NCBI RefSeq assembly: GCF_016863615.1
Contig: NZ_BOPF01000006.1
Coordinates: 227,674 to 291,673, forward strand
DNA: 64,000 nucleotides
From: Virgisporangium aliadipatigenens
GTDB lineage: Bacteria > Actinomycetota > Actinomycetes > Mycobacteriales > Micromonosporaceae
Reading direction: 5' to 3'
In this document: one piece after another, positions 31,385 through 40,286 of the stretch
How the letters are laid out: each line of letters starts with the position of its first letter
Position numbering within the stretch: the first letter of the stretch is position 1
The notes under the pieces: model-generated
What the model was told of the DNA's origin: nothing
What the model saw: only the letters and a program-made list of their open reading frames with translations
Database searches by the model: none
Program-made: the position numbers and the translations under genes

Positions 31385-34357
31385 TCAGCGGGTCAGGCGG
31401 ACGGTGCGCACCTCGAAGGGGGTCAGGCTCAACGGGATCGCCCCGTCGACGGGGGACGGCTCGTCGATCGGCTTCTCCAGCAGGGAAGCGGTCACCACCG
31501 ACGCCGCGTCGGCGTGCAGCGCCCCGGTCGCCCGGCGGCCCAGCGCCTCGTACACCCGCACGATCAGGTCGCCGCTGCGGTCGTCGGCGAGCTTCACGGC
31601 CGACAGGACGATCCCCTCGCCGCTGACGGAGACCAGCGGGTCGAACCCGTGTCCACCGTGGACGGTGCGCGGGGCCAGGTTCAGGTCGAGGCCGGCGGCG
31701 GTGGCGATCGCGGCGTCCGCCCCGATGACCAGCCCGTAGCGGCACGTCTGCACGCCCTGGTCGGTCTGCGGATCGGGGAAGCGCGGCGCGCGCAGCAGGG
31801 ACAGCCGCACCGTCGTCGTGACACCGTCCACTGTGGAGTCACGCGTGTGGTCGTAGCCGTACGTCGAGTCGGTCACCAGCGCCGCCCCGAACCCGTGCTC
31901 CTCGACCAGCACGAAGCGGTGCATCGACGCCTCGAACTTCGCCGCCTCCCAGCTGGTGTTCGTGTGCGTGACCCGCTTCTGGTACCCGAACTGCGTCTCC
32001 GCGGCGATGTGCTCGGCCCGGATGTCGAACGGGAACGCCACCTTCAGGAACTTCTCCGTCTCGTGCCAGTCGACCTCCTGCTCCACGAGGAGCGTGCGGC
32101 TGCCCGGGGCGAGCGAGATGCGTTGGCGCACCACGGATTTCGAGAACACGCGCGTCACCACCACGTGATCCGGCCCGACCATCAGCGACTCCACCTCGCG
32201 CAGATCGGTGACGTGGTTGCGGTAGAAGCGGTCCACGTCCCAGGCGTCCCACTTGTTGGGGAAGTCCTGGTGCAGCTGCAGCAGGTTGCCGGCCTGTCCG
32301 GGCGCGATCGCCTCCCGCCCGGTGGCCACGTCGAGCGCGGACGTGATCAGCCCCTCGGCGGAGAGCGTGACCCGCACGACGCCGTTGTCGAACACGCAGC
32401 CGCCGTCCACTGTGGACACTGTGGCCTCGGCGGCGGAAACCGCGGCGATGCCGGCGGACAGCGCGGCTACGCCGTTGCGGGGAAGGGGTGCGGGATTCAC
32501 GAAAATCGAATGGGATCCCTCGCCCACCAGTGCGCGCAACGAGCGTTCGATGACGGCCTCGGCGGCGGCGTGGAGGCGTTCGTAGGCGGCGACCGCCTCG
32601 CGGTGCACCCAGGCGATCGACGTGCCGGGCAGGATGTCGTGGAACTGGTGCAGCAGCGCCTCCCGCCACAGCCCGTCCAGCTCGTCGTAGGGGTACTCGG
32701 CGCCGGTGCGCACGGCCGCCGTGGCGGCCCAGAGTTCGGCCTCGATGAGCAGGTGCTCGGCGCGCCGGTTGCCCTGCTTGGTCCGGTGCTGGCTGGTGAG
32801 CGTGGCGCGGTGCAGTTCCAGGTAGAGTTCGCCGACCCAGACCGGCGGGTGCGGGTACTCGGCCATCGCCTCGGCGAAGAACTCGTCCGGGTGCTGCCAG
32901 CGCACCCGTGCGCTGCCCTCCAGGTCGGCCACCCGGCGGGCCCGGCCGATCATCTCGCGCGTCGTCCCGCCGCCGCCGTCGCCGTAGCCCACCGGTGCCA
33001 GCGAACCGCCGGCCCGCCGCGCCTCCCGGAACTGGTTGGTGGCGCGCGCGAGTTCCGCGCCGGACAGCGTCGAGTTGTAGGTGTCCATCGGTGGGAAATG
33101 GGTGAACACGCGCGACCCGTCGATGCCCTCCCACAGGAACGTGTGGTGCGGGAAGACGTTCACCTGGTTCCACGAGATCTTCTGGGTGAAGAACCAGCGG
33201 AAGCCCGCGCGGCGGATGAGCTGCGGCAGCGCGGGGGAGTAGCCGAAGCTGTCCGGCAGCCACACCCCGTGGCACTCGACCCCGAACTCCTCCCGGAAGA
33301 ACCGCTGCCCGTAGGTGAACTGCCGCACCAGCGCCTCGCCGGTCGGCATGACGGTGTCGCTCTCCACCCACATGCCGCCCAGCGGCACGAACCGCCCGTC
33401 CCGCACGGCCTTCACCAGTCGCGCGTACACCTCGGGCCGGTGTTCCTTGATCCAGGCGTACTGCTGCGCGCTCGACATCCCGTAGACGAAATCCGCGTCC
33501 GCGTCGAGCAGCTCCGTCATGCTCGACACCGTGCGGGCCACCTTGCGGACCGTCTCGCGGGTCGGCCACAGCCACGCCGAGTCGATGTGCGAGTGGCCGA
33601 CCGCGGAGATCCGGTGCGCGCTGTGCTCCGCCGGTGCGGCGAGCACGTCGCTCAAGCGGTCGCGTGCCGCCTCGGCCGTGCCGTTGACGTCCTGGAGGTC
33701 GAGGGCGTCCAGCGCGTCGTCCAGCGCCTGCAGGATCCGCATCCGGCGCGGGGCGTTCGGCGGCAGGGTGGCCTGCAGGGCGAGCAGGACGTCGAGGTCG
33801 AGCGCCAGCTCGTGGACCCGTTCGTCGAAGAGCGCCAGGTCCATCCCCGCGGTGTGGTAGAGCGGCTCCGGCGAGGCGGTCAGGATGTCGCCCTGCGTCG
33901 TGACGCCGAACGGCCGGTCGTTCATCCACTCCGGATTGGACGCCGCCTCCAGGTAGAACTCGACGGTGTCCGTGTCGACGGGGATCCACCTGTTCTGCGG
34001 GTTGATCCCCTTGACCGGCGTGCCGTCGGGCCGGTACACCAGCGCCTCGCACTGGAACCCGGCCAGACTGCGGTTGAAGCCCAGGTCGACGAGCACCTCG
34101 ACGGGCCGGCCGCGCCACCGTTCGGGCACGCTGCCGCGCACCCGGAACCACGTGGTGCCCCACGCCGGACCCCAGGCCGTGCCGATCGGGTGCGGCGCGT
34201 AGGACAGCGCGATCCCCTCGGCCGGCGGGACCGGTTCGCCGGGCAGGGAATGTGCCGCCACGTCCAGCGGCACACTCTCCGGGTGGATCGCGGGCAGGAC
34301 CCGTTCGGCGAGAACGCGGGTCACCCGGCCGACGGTGAGCGGGATGTCGTCGTGCAC
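31385..34357 (-). CDS. GH38 alpha-mannosidase
   Basis: A 990-aa cytoplasmic glycoside hydrolase. VGHSHIDSAWLWPTRET holds zinc-binding His/Asp and LPDSFGYSPALPQLI holds the nucleophile Asp of family GH38. KISWNQVNVFPHHTFLWEG and the helical linker domain (HRTKQGNRRAEHLLIEAELW) also fit, and the C-terminal half is the beta-rich domain. No signal peptide is present. The start GTG 34357 leaves 10 nt to the upstream gene and has AGGT ahead; longer starts would overlap that gene. Likely trims mannosides taken up from fungal or plant glycans. One exact and two near copies of the 13-bp palindrome lie in it. Confidence 0.92.
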   Translation of the reverse strand: MHDDIPLTVGRVTRVLAERVLPAIHPESVPLDVAAHSLPGEPVPPAEGIALSYAPHPIGTAWGPAWGTTWFRVRGSVPERWRGRPVEVLVDLGFNRSLAGFQCEALVYRPDGTPVKGINPQNRWIPVDTDTVEFYLEAASNPEWMNDRPFGVTTQGDILTASPEPLYHTAGMDLALFDERVHELALDLDVLLALQATLPPNAPRRMRILQALDDALDALDLQDVNGTAEAARDRLSDVLAAPAEHSAHRISAVGHSHIDSAWLWPTRETVRKVARTVSSMTELLDADADFVYGMSSAQQYAWIKEHRPEVYARLVKAVRDGRFVPLGGMWVESDTVMPTGEALVRQFTYGQRFFREEFGVECHGVWLPDSFGYSPALPQLIRRAGFRWFFTQKISWNQVNVFPHHTFLWEGIDGSRVFTHFPPMDTYNSTLSGAELARATNQFREARRAGGSLAPVGYGDGGGGTTREMIGRARRVADLEGSARVRWQHPDEFFAEAMAEYPHPPVWVGELYLELHRATLTSQHRTKQGNRRAEHLLIEAELWAATAAVRTGAEYPYDELDGLWREALLHQFHDILPGTSIAWVHREAVAAYERLHAAAEAVIERSLRALVGEGSHSIFVNPAPLPRNGVAALSAGIAAVSAAEATVSTVDGGCVFDNGVVRVTLSAEGLITSALDVATGREAIAPGQAGNLLQLHQDFPNKWDAWDVDRFYRNHVTDLREVESLMVGPDHVVVTRVFSKSVVRQRISLAPGSRTLLVEQEVDWHETEKFLKVAFPFDIRAEHIAAETQFGYQKRVTHTNTSWEAAKFEASMHRFVLVEEHGFGAALVTDSTYGYDHTRDSTVDGVTTTVRLSLLRAPRFPDPQTDQGVQTCRYGLVIGADAAIATAAGLDLNLAPRTVHGGHGFDPLVSVSGEGIVLSAVKLADDRSGDLIVRVYEALGRRATGALHADAASVVTASLLEKPIDEPSPVDGAIPLSLTPFEVRTVRLTR
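32403..32415. repeat. 13-bp palindrome copy (GTCCACTGTGGAC)
   Basis: Exact copy inside the mannosidase gene (S-T-V-D). Near copies lie at 31651-31663 (GTCCACCGTGGAC) and 31826-31838 in the same gene. Confidence 0.7.
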
Positions 34358-34367
34358 GCCGCCGAAC

Positions 34368-35753
34368 CTAACCGATCGCGCGGAACGTCGTCCCGTTCGT
34401 CGTGGCCACCGCGCCGTCGCGGTAGAGGCCGGTGTCGCCGTCGGCACCCGAGCGCAGGATGAACCACGCGTAGCGTTCGAGGTAGGGCAGGCCGTTCAGC
34501 ATCGTCGTCGACGCCCGGATGAAGTCCACCTGCTGCTGCTGGCTCGGGTAGGTGGGGACGCCGTTCGGCCACGCGATGAGCGCGTACTCGGTGAGCCAGA
34601 TCGGCAGGCGGTACCTGTTGTAGACGGCGTCGAGGTAGTTCTTCAGGTGGCCGGTGGCCGCCGCGGAGAAGTCCGAGCCGTACCAGTGCACCGCGATGAA
34701 GTCGACCTTCAGGCCACGCGCCCGCGCCCCGCTCATGAACTGGTCCAGCCAGCTGCCGGGCTGATCGGCGCCGGTCGCCACGGCCGGGCTGCCCAGCCGC
34801 ATGCCGGTGCCCTGCAGCTGCGGCCACAGGTCCAGCGCCTGCCCCACGGACATGGCGGCCTGGTCGCCGCGCTCCGGCTCGTTGAAGCCGAGCAGGCTCC
34901 GGCCGCCCGCCTTGGCGCGGTTGAGCGTGGCGGGGTTGACGGCCCGTTCGTCCCAGATCATCGGCACGAACTCCACGCCCGAGGCGCCGGCCGCGCCCTT
35001 GTCCGGGGACCAGTTGTGGTACCACGCCGAACGGGAGTCGCCGAGGGCCTGGGCGACGCCGGTGAAGTCGTTGAGGCCGACGCCCTTCTTTCCCGTGGCG
35101 GCGGCCGGTTGCTGGGCGGGCTGCTGGGCCGGCTGCGTCTCCCCGTTGGTCTGCGCCTGCGCCTGCACGGGCGGGTTGCCGGGTGCGCCGTTCGTGCGCC
35201 GGCCCCAGGCCTGCTTGAGGTTGGCGCGGGCGGTGGTGGCCTTGCCGTCGCACCAGTGGATGGCCAGTTCGGTGCCCTCCGGCGGGTTCTCGCCGTACTG
35301 CGCGGCGATGTCCAGGCACTTGCCGGCCGCGAGCCTGCTCGTGGTGCGGAAGCCCGACTGGAAACTCCAGCGCTGGGCCGGGTTCTCCGTGCACCGGGCC
35401 GTCTGGACGCGGGTGCCGTTGGCGGTCTTCGCGCCGGCGACGTCCATGCACAGTCCGGTCCGTGCGGAGCGGAGCGTGCCGTCGCCCGGTTCGTCCCACC
35501 ACTGCGAGACCGCGTCGACCTTGCAGGTCCGCAGGGTCAGGCGGGTGCCGTCCGTGCCGGCTCCCGCGTCGGCGCATTTGCCGGAACTGGCCTGGACGAG
35601 CATCGTGCGCGGACCGGGCCCCTGGAAGACGACCTCCGCCCGGGCGGGATCCTCGCCGCTGTCCATGACGGCGACGACGGCGGTGACGAGTCCGAGGGTG
35701 CAGGCGACGGCGGCGACGACGGGCCGCCATGCCGGGCGGAGCGGGATTCGCAT
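34368..35753 (-). CDS. Secreted glycosidase with ricin-type lectin and GH128-like catalytic domain
   Basis: A 461-aa exported protein. Signal/anchor residues about 1-39. Ricin B-type lectin about 48-175 with repeated Q-x-W marks (VSQWWDEPGDG, AQRWSFQSGF) and paired Cys. A Gln/Pro/Ala linker (about 190-215) leads to a barrel from KKGVGLNDFTGVAQ. The segments LLGFNEPE and LPIWLTEYAL carry two Glu residues placed like the acid/base and nucleophile of GH128 beta-1,3-glucanases; VDFIAVHWYGSDF is also typical. Fungal-wall glucan is the likely substrate. Its N-terminal half is closely matched by the partial gene at 63347. Confidence 0.85.
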   Translation of the reverse strand: MRIPLRPAWRPVVAAVACTLGLVTAVVAVMDSGEDPARAEVVFQGPGPRTMLVQASSGKCADAGAGTDGTRLTLRTCKVDAVSQWWDEPGDGTLRSARTGLCMDVAGAKTANGTRVQTARCTENPAQRWSFQSGFRTTSRLAAGKCLDIAAQYGENPPEGTELAIHWCDGKATTARANLKQAWGRRTNGAPGNPPVQAQAQTNGETQPAQQPAQQPAAATGKKGVGLNDFTGVAQALGDSRSAWYHNWSPDKGAAGASGVEFVPMIWDERAVNPATLNRAKAGGRSLLGFNEPERGDQAAMSVGQALDLWPQLQGTGMRLGSPAVATGADQPGSWLDQFMSGARARGLKVDFIAVHWYGSDFSAAATGHLKNYLDAVYNRYRLPIWLTEYALIAWPNGVPTYPSQQQQVDFIRASTTMLNGLPYLERYAWFILRSGADGDTGLYRDGAVATTNGTTFRAIG

Positions 35754-35851
35754 GGCCCATTGACGGATGCCGGCATGCTCCGGTTCAAGGATGCACGGAT
35801 TTCAATGTCAGGGCCCCGCCGTCGCCATCGGCCGCACCTGCCGCCGGCCCG

Positions 35852-36208
35852 TCAGCCACCGCCGCCGGTGACGACGAACAGCGAACCCACGACCACCACC
35901 GCCACGACCCACCCGGCGACCGTCGCGACGAATCCGGCGAGCAGCCCGGACGGGATCTCCACGGCGATCAGGACCCCGAGCGCGATCGCCGTCACCACCA
36001 GTCCGAGCAGCAGCGCCGGAATCCCGTAGAAGATCGCGACGATCAGGAATCCCGCGTACGACGGCATGCAGGCGGAGCCGTCCTCCTCGGCGCAGCCACC
36101 GTCGGCGGGCAGGCTCGACACCCACACCACGAACGCCACCACCGGCGCCGCGTACAGCACGGCGATCACCGGCAGCGAGATCAGGAACGAACGGACCCGG
36201 ACGGACAT
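35852..36208 (-). CDS. Hypothetical three-TM membrane protein
   Basis: A 118-aa very hydrophobic protein. TM segments are at about residues 8-31, 50-85 (two close helices) and 90-113. A short outside loop holds two Cys (GGCAEEDGSACMPS) that could form a disulfide. No family is recognised. The start ATG 36208 gives the basic MSVRVRSF opening. It is probably transcribed after the GPP34 gene on the same strand. Confidence 0.6.
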   Translation of the reverse strand: MSVRVRSFLISLPVIAVLYAAPVVAFVVWVSSLPADGGCAEEDGSACMPSYAGFLIVAIFYGIPALLLGLVVTAIALGVLIAVEIPSGLLAGFVATVAGWVVAVVVVGSLFVVTGGGG

Positions 36209-36242
36209 GCCGCCAAGGTAGGAACGCCCCGGCCCCGCACGC

Positions 36243-36260
36243 CTGAGTAGTAGTACTCAG
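36243..36260. repeat. Short AT-rich inverted repeat over stop codon
   Basis: CTGAGTA (36243-36249) and TACTCAG (36254-36260) flank 4 nt and overlap the stop of the GPP34 gene. It could be a weak terminator or an operator for the membrane protein gene downstream. Confidence 0.4.
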
Positions 36261-36946
36261 CTCGCGGTGCGCGGCGTACCCAGGGCCGTCTGGATCGCCT
36301 TGACCAGCACACCGATCACCAGCGCCACCGACGGGCGCACGGTCGAGGCCTCCATGCTCACGCTGCCGGTGAACCCGGCCTCGTCGCCGATGCGCTCCAG
36401 CCGCTTGTGCGCCGCGACCAGTTCGTCGCCGCTGAGGCCCAGCGTCGGCTCCATCCGGGCGGCCGCCACGAGCGTCGCCAGCGCGGCGGTGCGCACGTCC
36501 GGGGCCTCGTCCGCGGTGAGCGCCCGGGTCAGCCGGGCGCGCATCTCGACCTCCACCGTCGGGTCGACGGTCGGGTAGCGGTGCAGGTGGACGAAGCCGT
36601 TCATGGTGGTCTCGTCGACGTCGCAGAGAACGCCGCGGGCGCACAGGTCGGCGAGCGCGCGATCGCGCAGGCCGTGCCGCAGCCGCTGCAACCAGGAGTC
36701 GGGTGTGTGCGGAGAGTCGGCGGCGACCCGCGACAGGACCTCGTCGACGATCGCCACCCCGGTCGGCGTGGCGTCCCGGGCGATGATCGTCTTGTCGACG
36801 TAGACGATCCGACCCTCCAGGGCCAGCTCGACCAGCACGCCCGCCGCCATCGCGAGGTCGAGGCCGATCCGGGAACCGATCGCCCGGCCCGACTCGTCGT
36901 CGTACGCGAGCAGTAGCAACTCCTCGGCCAACGCAACCGAACTCAT
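36257..36946 (-). CDS. GPP34/GOLPH3-family protein
   Basis: A 229-aa protein starting MSSVALAEELLLLAYDDESG, then LDLAMAAGVLVELALEGRIV, the hallmark of the GOLPH3/Vps74-like fold. In eukaryotes this fold binds phosphatidylinositol-4-phosphate; actinomycetes carry many copies of unknown role. The two-helix core with DSWLQRLRHGLRDRALADL and a C-terminal helical hairpin is visible. No signal peptide. It sits in a monocistronic-looking setting with the small membrane protein downstream. Confidence 0.85.
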   Translation of the reverse strand: MSSVALAEELLLLAYDDESGRAIGSRIGLDLAMAAGVLVELALEGRIVYVDKTIIARDATPTGVAIVDEVLSRVAADSPHTPDSWLQRLRHGLRDRALADLCARGVLCDVDETTMNGFVHLHRYPTVDPTVEVEMRARLTRALTADEAPDVRTAALATLVAAARMEPTLGLSGDELVAAHKRLERIGDEAGFTGSVSMEASTVRPSVALVIGVLVKAIQTALGTPRTAS

Positions 36947-36982
36947 GGTCAGGAACGCTAGCGCGTACCCGCTGAATCCGCA

Positions 36983-38344
36983 TCAAGCGGGAGGTGGACG
37001 ATCACGGACCCAATTGGTGCGTTCCTCGTAGGCCCGCGCCAGCCGCAGCACCTCGGCGTCGGCGCCGGGCCGCCCGACGAGCTGCACGCCGGCCGGCAAT
37101 CCGCGTTCGTCGAACCCGGCGGGCATGCCCAACGCCGGCATTCCGGTCATCGACCACGGCGCCACCGTCTCCATCCAGCGGTGGTAGCTGTCCATCGGAC
37201 GGCCGGCGATCTCGGCCGGCCACGGCGTCGTCACCGGGAACGGGAACACCTGCGTGCTGGGCGCCAGGACGAAGTCGTAGCGGCTGAAAAAGTTCAGCGC
37301 GGTGTCGTACCACTCGGTGCGGGCGGCCTCCGCGCGGGCGATGTCGAGGGCGGTCAGGCGCAGGCCGTTCTCGATCTCCCAGACGATCTCCGGCTTGAGT
37401 CGCGCCCGGGTCGCCGGGTCCGCGTACAACTCGTCGTGCGCGCCGAGCATGCCCCACCAGCGCCAGGTCAGCACCGTGTTCCACAGCCGGTCGAACGGGT
37501 AGTCCGGCACCGCCTCCTCGACGACGAAACCCAGTTCCTCGAAGACGTCGAGCGCGCGGCGGCACACCTCCAGCAGCCCGGGCTCGGTCGCCAGGTGGCC
37601 GCCGAGGTCGCCGACCCAGGCGATCCTCCTGCCGGTCTCCGCGGCCGGCGGCAGCGCGGCTCCCGACATCACCTCCAGCAGGGCCGTCACGTCCTCGACG
37701 GTGCGCCCCATCGGCCCGACCGTCGAGGGATGCCGCACGAAGCCCGGCGACGGGATCCGGCCGTAGGTCGGGCGGAAGCCCAGCACGTTGCAGAACGCCG
37801 CCGGGTTGCGCAGCGAACCCAGGTAGTCGCTGCCGTCGGCCACCGGCAGCAGGCGCAGGGCCAGGGCGGCGGCCGCCCCGCCGCTGCTCCCGCCGGCCGT
37901 CCGGGTGGTGTCGTAGGGCGTGCTCGTCGGGCCGTACACGTGGTTGTAGGTCTGCGAGCCGAGGCCGAACTCGGGCACGTTCGTCTTGCCGATGATGATC
38001 GCGCCGGCGTCCCTGATCCGTTTCACGAACGGCTCGTCCTCATCGGCTACCCGCCGCGCGTGGATCGGGGAGCCCTCGGTCCACGGCAGCCCCGCCGCGG
38101 CGGCCAGGTCCTTCACGGCGAACGGCAGCCCGTGCAGCCACCCGGCGCGCTCACCGGCCGCCAGGGCCGCGTCCCGATCGGCCGCCTCGCGCAGGAGTTC
38201 CTCCGGATCGCGCAACGCGACGACGGCGTTGACGCGGGGGTTGTGCGCGTCGAGCCGTTCCAGATAGGAGGTCATCACCTCGACGCAGCTGATCTCCCGG
38301 CGGCGGATCGACTCGGACAGCTCGACGGCGCTGAACCACGGCAT
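36983..38344 (-). CDS. Amidase-signature family hydrolase
   Basis: A 453-aa amidase. LPFAVKDLAAAAGLPWTEGS holds the catalytic Lys; TRTAGGSSGGAAAALA and VADGSDYLGSLRNPAA hold the two Ser of the triad. C-terminal PALGMPAGFDERGLPAGVQL is typical. Its length is within the family norm. It is distinct from the amidase at 20254 and not coupled to other genes; it diverges from the ThuA gene across 73 nt. Substrate amide unknown. Confidence 0.9.
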   Translation of the reverse strand: MPWFSAVELSESIRRREISCVEVMTSYLERLDAHNPRVNAVVALRDPEELLREAADRDAALAAGERAGWLHGLPFAVKDLAAAAGLPWTEGSPIHARRVADEDEPFVKRIRDAGAIIIGKTNVPEFGLGSQTYNHVYGPTSTPYDTTRTAGGSSGGAAAALALRLLPVADGSDYLGSLRNPAAFCNVLGFRPTYGRIPSPGFVRHPSTVGPMGRTVEDVTALLEVMSGAALPPAAETGRRIAWVGDLGGHLATEPGLLEVCRRALDVFEELGFVVEEAVPDYPFDRLWNTVLTWRWWGMLGAHDELYADPATRARLKPEIVWEIENGLRLTALDIARAEAARTEWYDTALNFFSRYDFVLAPSTQVFPFPVTTPWPAEIAGRPMDSYHRWMETVAPWSMTGMPALGMPAGFDERGLPAGVQLVGRPGADAEVLRLARAYEERTNWVRDRPPPA

Positions 38345-38417
38345 CAGCCCACCCTATGGCGACCCGAGCGCACACGGCCGGTTGAGGACAGCCCGTCGAT
38401 GCATGAGAATGATCGAC

Positions 38418-39125
38418 ATGTCCCTGAGCGCGATCGTCGTCCGTGGCGGCTGGGAGGGGCACCGGCCGGTCGAGGCCACCGACCTCTTCATCCCCTTCCT
38501 CGAACGCCACGGCTACACCGTGCGCGTCGAGGGTTCGCCCGAGGTGTACGCCGACGCGGAGGCGATGGCCGGCACAGACCTGATCCTCCAGTGCGTCACC
38601 ATGTCGGAGATCACCAAGGAACAGCTCGCCGGGCTGCGCGCCGCCGTCGAGGCGGGCACCGGCCTGACCGGTTGGCACGGCGGCATCGTCGACTCCTACC
38701 GCGCCTCGTCGGACTACCTGCACCTGGTGGGCGGCCAGTTCGCGACGCATCCGAGCAAGGAGCCCACCGAGTGCGGCGGCGGCCAGGAGGACAACTACCT
38801 GCCGTACACGGTGAGCGTCACGCCGGCCGGCAAGGAACACCCGATCACGGCCGGGCTCGACGACTTCGCCCTGGAGACGGAGCAGTACTGGGTGCTGCAC
38901 GACGACCTGATCGACGTGCTCGCCACGACCACCCACCCGACGCGGCCGTGGCATCCGTGGCACCGGCCGGTGACCTGCCCCGCCGTGTGGACCCGCGAGT
39001 GGGGCGCCGGGCGGATCGTGGTGACGACGCCCGGACACAGCCTGGACGTGCTGGAACAGCCGGCCGTTCGCACGATCATCGAGAGAGGAATGCTGTGGGC
39101 GACCCGCACCGCGTCGGCATCGTAG
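38418..39125 (+). CDS. ThuA-domain protein
   Basis: A 235-aa ThuA/trehalose-utilisation-type protein with a class I glutamine amidotransferase-like fold. AIVVRGGWEGHRPVEATDLF, GTGLTGWHGGIVDSYR, and the late GRIVVTTPGHSLDVLEQPAV are characteristic. ATG 38418 (MSLSAIVVRGG) is chosen as it begins at the first strand. It overlaps the following Gfo/Idh/MocA gene by 31 nt; ThuA and Idh-type oxidoreductases are commonly paired in sugar catabolism, for example trehalose or its keto-derivatives. Confidence 0.87.
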   Translation: MSLSAIVVRGGWEGHRPVEATDLFIPFLERHGYTVRVEGSPEVYADAEAMAGTDLILQCVTMSEITKEQLAGLRAAVEAGTGLTGWHGGIVDSYRASSDYLHLVGGQFATHPSKEPTECGGGQEDNYLPYTVSVTPAGKEHPITAGLDDFALETEQYWVLHDDLIDVLATTTHPTRPWHPWHRPVTCPAVWTREWGAGRIVVTTPGHSLDVLEQPAVRTIIERGMLWATRTASAS

Positions 39126-40186
39126 GGCTGGGCTTCATCTCCGGGGCCTACCTGTCCACCCTCGCCCGTCACCCCGCCGTCGAGGTCACGGCGGTCGCCG
39201 ACCTGGACCCCACGCGCGCCGCGTCGGTCGCCTCGGCCCTCCCCGCCGCATCGCCCCTTCCGGTCGAACGTCTTCTCGCCAGCGACACCGTCGACACCGT
39301 GCTCAACCTGACGACCCCGGCCGCACACGCCGAGATCGCCCTGGGCGCCATCGACGCCGGCCGGAACGTCTACGGCGAGAAGCCGCTGGCGGTGACGTTC
39401 GAGGAGGCGCGCACGATCGTGGACCGCGCCGCCACGGCCGGGCGCACCGTCGGCTGCGCCCCGGACACCGTGCTCGGGACCGGCGTCCAGACGGCGCGTG
39501 CCGCGGTCGACGCCGGCCTCATCGGACGGCCGATCTCCGCCACGGCCGTCATGGTCACGCCCGGCCACGAACGCTGGCACCCCGACCCGGACTTCTACTA
39601 CGCGCCCGGCGGCGGCCCCGTGCTGGACATGGGCCCGTACTACCTGTCGGCCCTGGTGCACCTCCTGGGCCCGATCCGCGCCGTGACGGGCATGGCGAGC
39701 CGGCTGCGCCCCGAACGCGTCATCGGCTCCGGCCCGCGCACCGGCCAGCGGGTGCCGGTGCTGGTCGACAGCCACGTCGCCGGGGTGCTGGAACACGCCG
39801 GTGGGGCGCTGACGACGTTCACGATGAGCTTTGACGGAGTGCGGACGACGGCGGCGCCGATCGAGATCCACGGCGAGACGGGCACACTCGCGGTCCCGGA
39901 CCCCAACTACTTCGACGGCGAGGTGCGCCACTTCCCCCTCGACGGCGAACGCTGGCTCCCGCTCCCACCGTCGGCCGGCTACGCCGGCGCGGGCCGCGGC
40001 ATCGGGCTGCTCGACCAGATCTCCGCCGACGGCCGAGCCCCACGCGCCGGCGCCGAACTGGCCCTGCACGTGCTCGACGCGATGACCGCGCTGCTGCGTT
40101 CGGCGGCGGAGGGGCGTCGCATCGAGCTGAGCACCACAGCCGAACGCCCACCCCTGGTCCCGCTCACGCCTGCGGCGGCGCCCTGA
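39095..40186 (+). CDS. Gfo/Idh/MocA-family oxidoreductase
   Basis: A 363-aa NAD(P)-dependent sugar or inositol dehydrogenase-like protein. RVGIVGLGFISGAYLSTLA is the Rossmann start; GRNVYGEKPLAVTFEEA is the conserved E-K-P motif with the catalytic Lys. PGGGPVLDMGPYYLSALVHL is the C-terminal-domain signature (G-G-x-x-x-D-x-G-x-Y/H). GTG 39095 lies inside the ThuA gene with GAGAGG just upstream, so translational coupling is likely. A long open frame extends much further upstream but is an antisense GC artefact. Confidence 0.9.
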   Translation: MGDPHRVGIVGLGFISGAYLSTLARHPAVEVTAVADLDPTRAASVASALPAASPLPVERLLASDTVDTVLNLTTPAAHAEIALGAIDAGRNVYGEKPLAVTFEEARTIVDRAATAGRTVGCAPDTVLGTGVQTARAAVDAGLIGRPISATAVMVTPGHERWHPDPDFYYAPGGGPVLDMGPYYLSALVHLLGPIRAVTGMASRLRPERVIGSGPRTGQRVPVLVDSHVAGVLEHAGGALTTFTMSFDGVRTTAAPIEIHGETGTLAVPDPNYFDGEVRHFPLDGERWLPLPPSAGYAGAGRGIGLLDQISADGRAPRAGAELALHVLDAMTALLRSAAEGRRIELSTTAERPPLVPLTPAAAP

Positions 40187-40286
40187 CCGCGTCAACCTCC
40201 CCGCAGCGGCGCTCCGCGCCGGTTCCCGCCGGTGCGATACGCCGAATGAGCCTGTGCGGCAGTGCTCGTGCCGGAGACTCGGACGG

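Noticed and set aside
37181..39094. Upstream extension of the Gfo/Idh/MocA frame
   Set aside because: It runs antisense to the amidase and through the ThuA gene in another frame; the Rossmann strand begins right after GTG 39095, which has a ribosome site.
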